Source: Sinomonas atrocyanea
Lineage (GTDB): Bacteria > Actinomycetota > Actinomycetes > Actinomycetales > Micrococcaceae
NCBI RefSeq assembly: GCF_001577305.1
Contig: NZ_CP014518.1
Span: 2,046,001-2,110,000 of the forward strand
Direction of reading: 5' to 3'
DNA: 64,000 nucleotides
Part shown: positions 61,937-64,000 of the stretch, one piece after another
How positions within the stretch are numbered: the first letter of the stretch is position 1
Layout of the letters: each line of letters begins with the position of its first letter
Made by a program: the position numbers and the translations under genes
Notes under the pieces: model-generated
Told to the model about the DNA's origin: nothing
The model's database searches: none
Seen by the model: only the letters and a program-made list of their open reading frames with translations

Positions 61937-62595
61937 TCTACTCCATGACCCGGCAGAGCATCCGCGGCCTGATCGGCGGCCTCTGCCGTCCCACCCTGAC
62001 AGGGCTCGAGAACGTGCCCGAGAGCGGCCCCTTCATCGTCGCCTCGAACCACCTCTCGTTCCTCGACTCCGTGATCATCCAGGCGCTCATGCCCCGCGGC
62101 GTCGCGTTCTTCGCGAAGGCCGAGTACTTCACCGGCAAGGGCGTCAAGGGCAAGCTCATGAAGGCCTTCTTCGAAGGCGTAGGGTCCATCCCCGTGGAGC
62201 GCGGCGAGCAGGCCGCAAGCGTGGCAGCCCTCAAGACGCTGCTCGACATCCTCGATGAGGGCAAGGGGATCGGGATCTACCCTGAGGGGACCCGCTCCCG
62301 CGACGGCCTGCTCTACCGCGGCCGGACCGGCGTCGGCTGGCTGGCGCTCACCACCGGTGCCCCCGTGGTCCCCGTCGGGCTCGTCGGCACGGAGAACCTC
62401 CAGCCCGCCGACACGAACTCCATCAGGCCCCAGCACTTCGAGATGCGCGTGGGCGAGCCGCTGTGGTTCGAGAAGACCGGCCCGGACCACTCGCTCCCGC
62501 TCCGGCGCGAGGCCACCGACCGGATCATGGATGCCATCGCGGCCCTCACCGGGCAGGAGCGGGCGGCCGGCTACAACAAGCCGCCCTCGCACTAG
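61930..62595 (+). CDS. 1-acyl-sn-glycerol-3-phosphate acyltransferase-like (PlsC family)
   Basis: A 221-residue PlsC-domain acyltransferase. The catalytic NHLSFLDS (HX4D, residues 37-44) and the glycerol-phosphate-binding YPEGTRSRDG are both present, followed by VVPVGLVGTE. It lacks clear membrane-spanning helices and is probably a peripheral membrane enzyme. It acylates lysophospholipids or a related acceptor. The ATG overlaps the HAD gene stop, so the two are translationally coupled. Confidence 0.92.
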   Translation: MLIYSMTRQSIRGLIGGLCRPTLTGLENVPESGPFIVASNHLSFLDSVIIQALMPRGVAFFAKAEYFTGKGVKGKLMKAFFEGVGSIPVERGEQAASVAALKTLLDILDEGKGIGIYPEGTRSRDGLLYRGRTGVGWLALTTGAPVVPVGLVGTENLQPADTNSIRPQHFEMRVGEPLWFEKTGPDHSLPLRREATDRIMDAIAALTGQERAAGYNKPPSH

Positions 62596-62664
62596 CGCCG
62601 GCGGCGGGGCCCGAGGGCCGTCGCCGCGGACGGGAGGACGGACGGGAGGCCCCGCGGACTCTCC

Positions 62665-62670
62665 TAGACT
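62665..62670 (+). promoter_or_regulatory. uvrC: -10 box (TAGACT) before uvrC
   Basis: TAGACT, then GGAGCG, then the GTG at 62677. No LexA-like half-sites are visible in the 81-bp gap. Confidence 0.45.
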
Positions 62671-62676
62671 GGAGCG

Positions 62677-64000
62677 GTGGCAGATCCAGCGAGCTACCGT
62701 CCCAGGACCGGGGACATTCCGACCGACCCTGGCGTCTACCGCTTCCGGGACCCGCACGGGAGGGTCATCTATGTCGGCAAGGCCAAGAACCTCCGCCAGC
62801 GCCTGACGTCCTACTTCGCGCGGCCGGCGACGCTCCTGCCCAAGACCTATGCGATGGTGCACACGGCCGCCAGCGTCGAGTGGACCGTGGTCGGGAGCGA
62901 GCTCGAGGCGCTCCAGCTCGAGTACACCTGGATCAAGGAGTTCAGGCCGCGGTACAACCTCGCCTTCCGCGACGACAAGACCTACCCGTACCTCGCCGTC
63001 ACGATGGGGGAGAAGTACCCCAGGGTGATGGTGATGCGCGGCGAGCGGCGCAAGGGCACCCGCTACTTCGGGCCCTACACGGCCGGGGCCATCCGGGAGA
63101 CCATGGACACCCTCCTGCGCGTCTTCCCGGTCCGTTCCTGCAGCGCGGGCGTGTTCCGGCGGGCCGAGCAGAGCGGACGGCCGTGCCTCCTCGGCTACAT
63201 TGACAAGTGCTCCGCGCCCTGCGTGGGCCGCATCAGCGAGGAGGACCACCGCGCCCTCGCCGATGACTTCTGCGCCTTCATGGGCGGGGAGGCCAGGCGC
63301 TTCATCACGGGCCTCGAGCGGAAGATGGCGGACGCGGTCTCGGACCTCGACTATGAGAACGCCGCGCGGCTGCGGGACGACATCGTGGCCATGCGGAAGG
63401 TCTTCGAGCGCAACGCCGTGGTCCTCTCCGAAGAGACCGACGCGGACGTCTTCGCCGTCGAGGAGGACGAGCTCGAGGCCGCGGTGCAGGTGTTCCACGT
63501 CCGCGGCGGCCGCATCCGCGGCCAGCGCGGGTGGATCGTGGAGAAGGTCGAGGACACCACCCCCGAGGCCCTCGTGGGCCACCTGCTCCAGCAGGTCTAC
63601 GGCGACCAGGAGGAGACCAACGGGAGGCTCCCGCGCGAGGTGCTCGTCCCGGTCCTGCCCGAGGACGCGGACGATCTCGGCATCTGGCTCACGGGCCTGC
63701 GCGGGGCGCGGGTCGAGCTCCGCGTGCCGCAGCGGGGCGACAAGGCGGCCCTGCTCAAGACCGTGCACGAGAACGCGGTCCAGGCCCTGCGGCTGCACAA
63801 GAGCCGCCGCGCGGGGGACATCACGACCCGCTCGCTCGCCCTGCAGGAGCTGCAGGAGGCGCTCGAACTGCCCGAACCGCCGCTGCGCATCGAGTCCTTC
63901 GACATCTCCCACGTCCAGGGCACCAACGTCGTGGCCTCGATGGTCGTGGTCGAGGACGGGCTCACCAAGAAGAGCGAGTACCGCAAGTTCACCATCACGG
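62677..64000 (+). CDS. uvrC: Excinuclease ABC subunit C, 5' part (runs off the window)
   Basis: The first 441 codons of UvrC are visible and the frame is open to the window end. The GIY-YIG nuclease domain that makes the 3' incision is complete: GVYRFRDPHGRVIYVGKAKNLRQRL at about residues 17-41 and EYTWIKEFRPRYN near 80-100. The Cys-rich region (CSAGVF, CLLGYIDKCSAPC), the UVR motif (about 206-240) and the start of the UvrC-homology/RNase H-like domain (SFDISH) follow. The GTG start is set by the -10 box at 62665. Full-length UvrC is about 650 residues. Confidence 0.96.
   Translation, partial: MADPASYRPRTGDIPTDPGVYRFRDPHGRVIYVGKAKNLRQRLTSYFARPATLLPKTYAMVHTAASVEWTVVGSELEALQLEYTWIKEFRPRYNLAFRDDKTYPYLAVTMGEKYPRVMVMRGERRKGTRYFGPYTAGAIRETMDTLLRVFPVRSCSAGVFRRAEQSGRPCLLGYIDKCSAPCVGRISEEDHRALADDFCAFMGGEARRFITGLERKMADAVSDLDYENAARLRDDIVAMRKVFERNAVVLSEETDADVFAVEEDELEAAVQVFHVRGGRIRGQRGWIVEKVEDTTPEALVGHLLQQVYGDQEETNGRLPREVLVPVLPEDADDLGIWLTGLRGARVELRVPQRGDKAALLKTVHENAVQALRLHKSRRAGDITTRSLALQELQEALELPEPPLRIESFDISHVQGTNVVASMVVVEDGLTKKSEYRKFTIT

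Overview
The window is a 64 kb piece of a very GC-rich actinobacterial chromosome (about 70% GC by eye). Third codon positions are overwhelmingly G or C, GTG starts are frequent, and most genes overlap or abut. The contents suggest the Micrococcales, probably an Arthrobacter- or Sinomonas-like Micrococcaceae. This rests on gene families and order: trpE-TIGR02234-HGxxPAAW-trpCBA-gltBD-pyk-pdtaR-polA-rpsA-coaE-uvrB-uvrA-uvrC. It is a core-genome region; I see no prophage, insertion sequence, CRISPR array or rRNA.

Layout. 1-4848: a partial gene, an alpha/beta hydrolase, YbaK, a rhodanese-SufE sulfur pair and ZapE. 4849-6345: seven tRNA genes on the minus strand (order Gly-Cys-Val-Gly-Val-Gly-Val), a divergent tRNA-Val(CAC), and a 31-codon ORF with its own promoter and Shine-Dalgarno (SD) sequence. 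6412-11260: a PD-(D/E)XK protein, then def-fmt-rsmB-rpe. 11421-15504: an FMN riboswitch controlling a truncated pnuC and ribD-ribE-ribB-ribA-ribH. 15608-17582: hisE-hisG-hisF. 17579-18742: two minus-strand genes. 18844-24998: hisI and the trp cluster. 25443-31515: gltBD behind a roughly 400-nt leader. 31615-36615: pyk, the ANTAR regulator PdtaR, tRNA-Leu(CAA), a PiT phosphate transporter, a disordered acidic protein and a DHFR-like protein. 36650-45488: a thioesterase, polA, an Eis-type acetyltransferase, a lipoprotein polysaccharide deacetylase, rpsA, an IMPACT-family protein and coaE. 45605-64000: uvrB, an MFS exporter, a DUF222/HNH protein, a helicase-GNAT-peptidase operon, tam, a frameshifted amidohydrolase, an MBL-fold hydrolase, a GntR regulator, uvrA, a HAD phosphatase, an acyltransferase and the 5' part of uvrC.

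Together the genes cover initiator Met-tRNA formylation and deformylation, riboflavin, histidine and tryptophan synthesis, nitrogen assimilation, glycolytic output, and excision repair (uvrA, uvrB, uvrC and polA).

No obviously new system is present, but several structures deserve a second look. (1) Short direct duplications sit exactly on the stop codons of four genes. (2) A pnuC remnant is kept between the FMN riboswitch and ribD. (3) There is an unannotated-looking small ORF beside the tRNA array. (4) About seventeen genes carry a -10 box 6-9 nt before the start codon, implying widespread leaderless transcription. (5) A tRNA Gly-Val pair is tandemly duplicated. (6) gltB has a long structured leader. 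(7) A G-run frameshift breaks an amidohydrolase gene.
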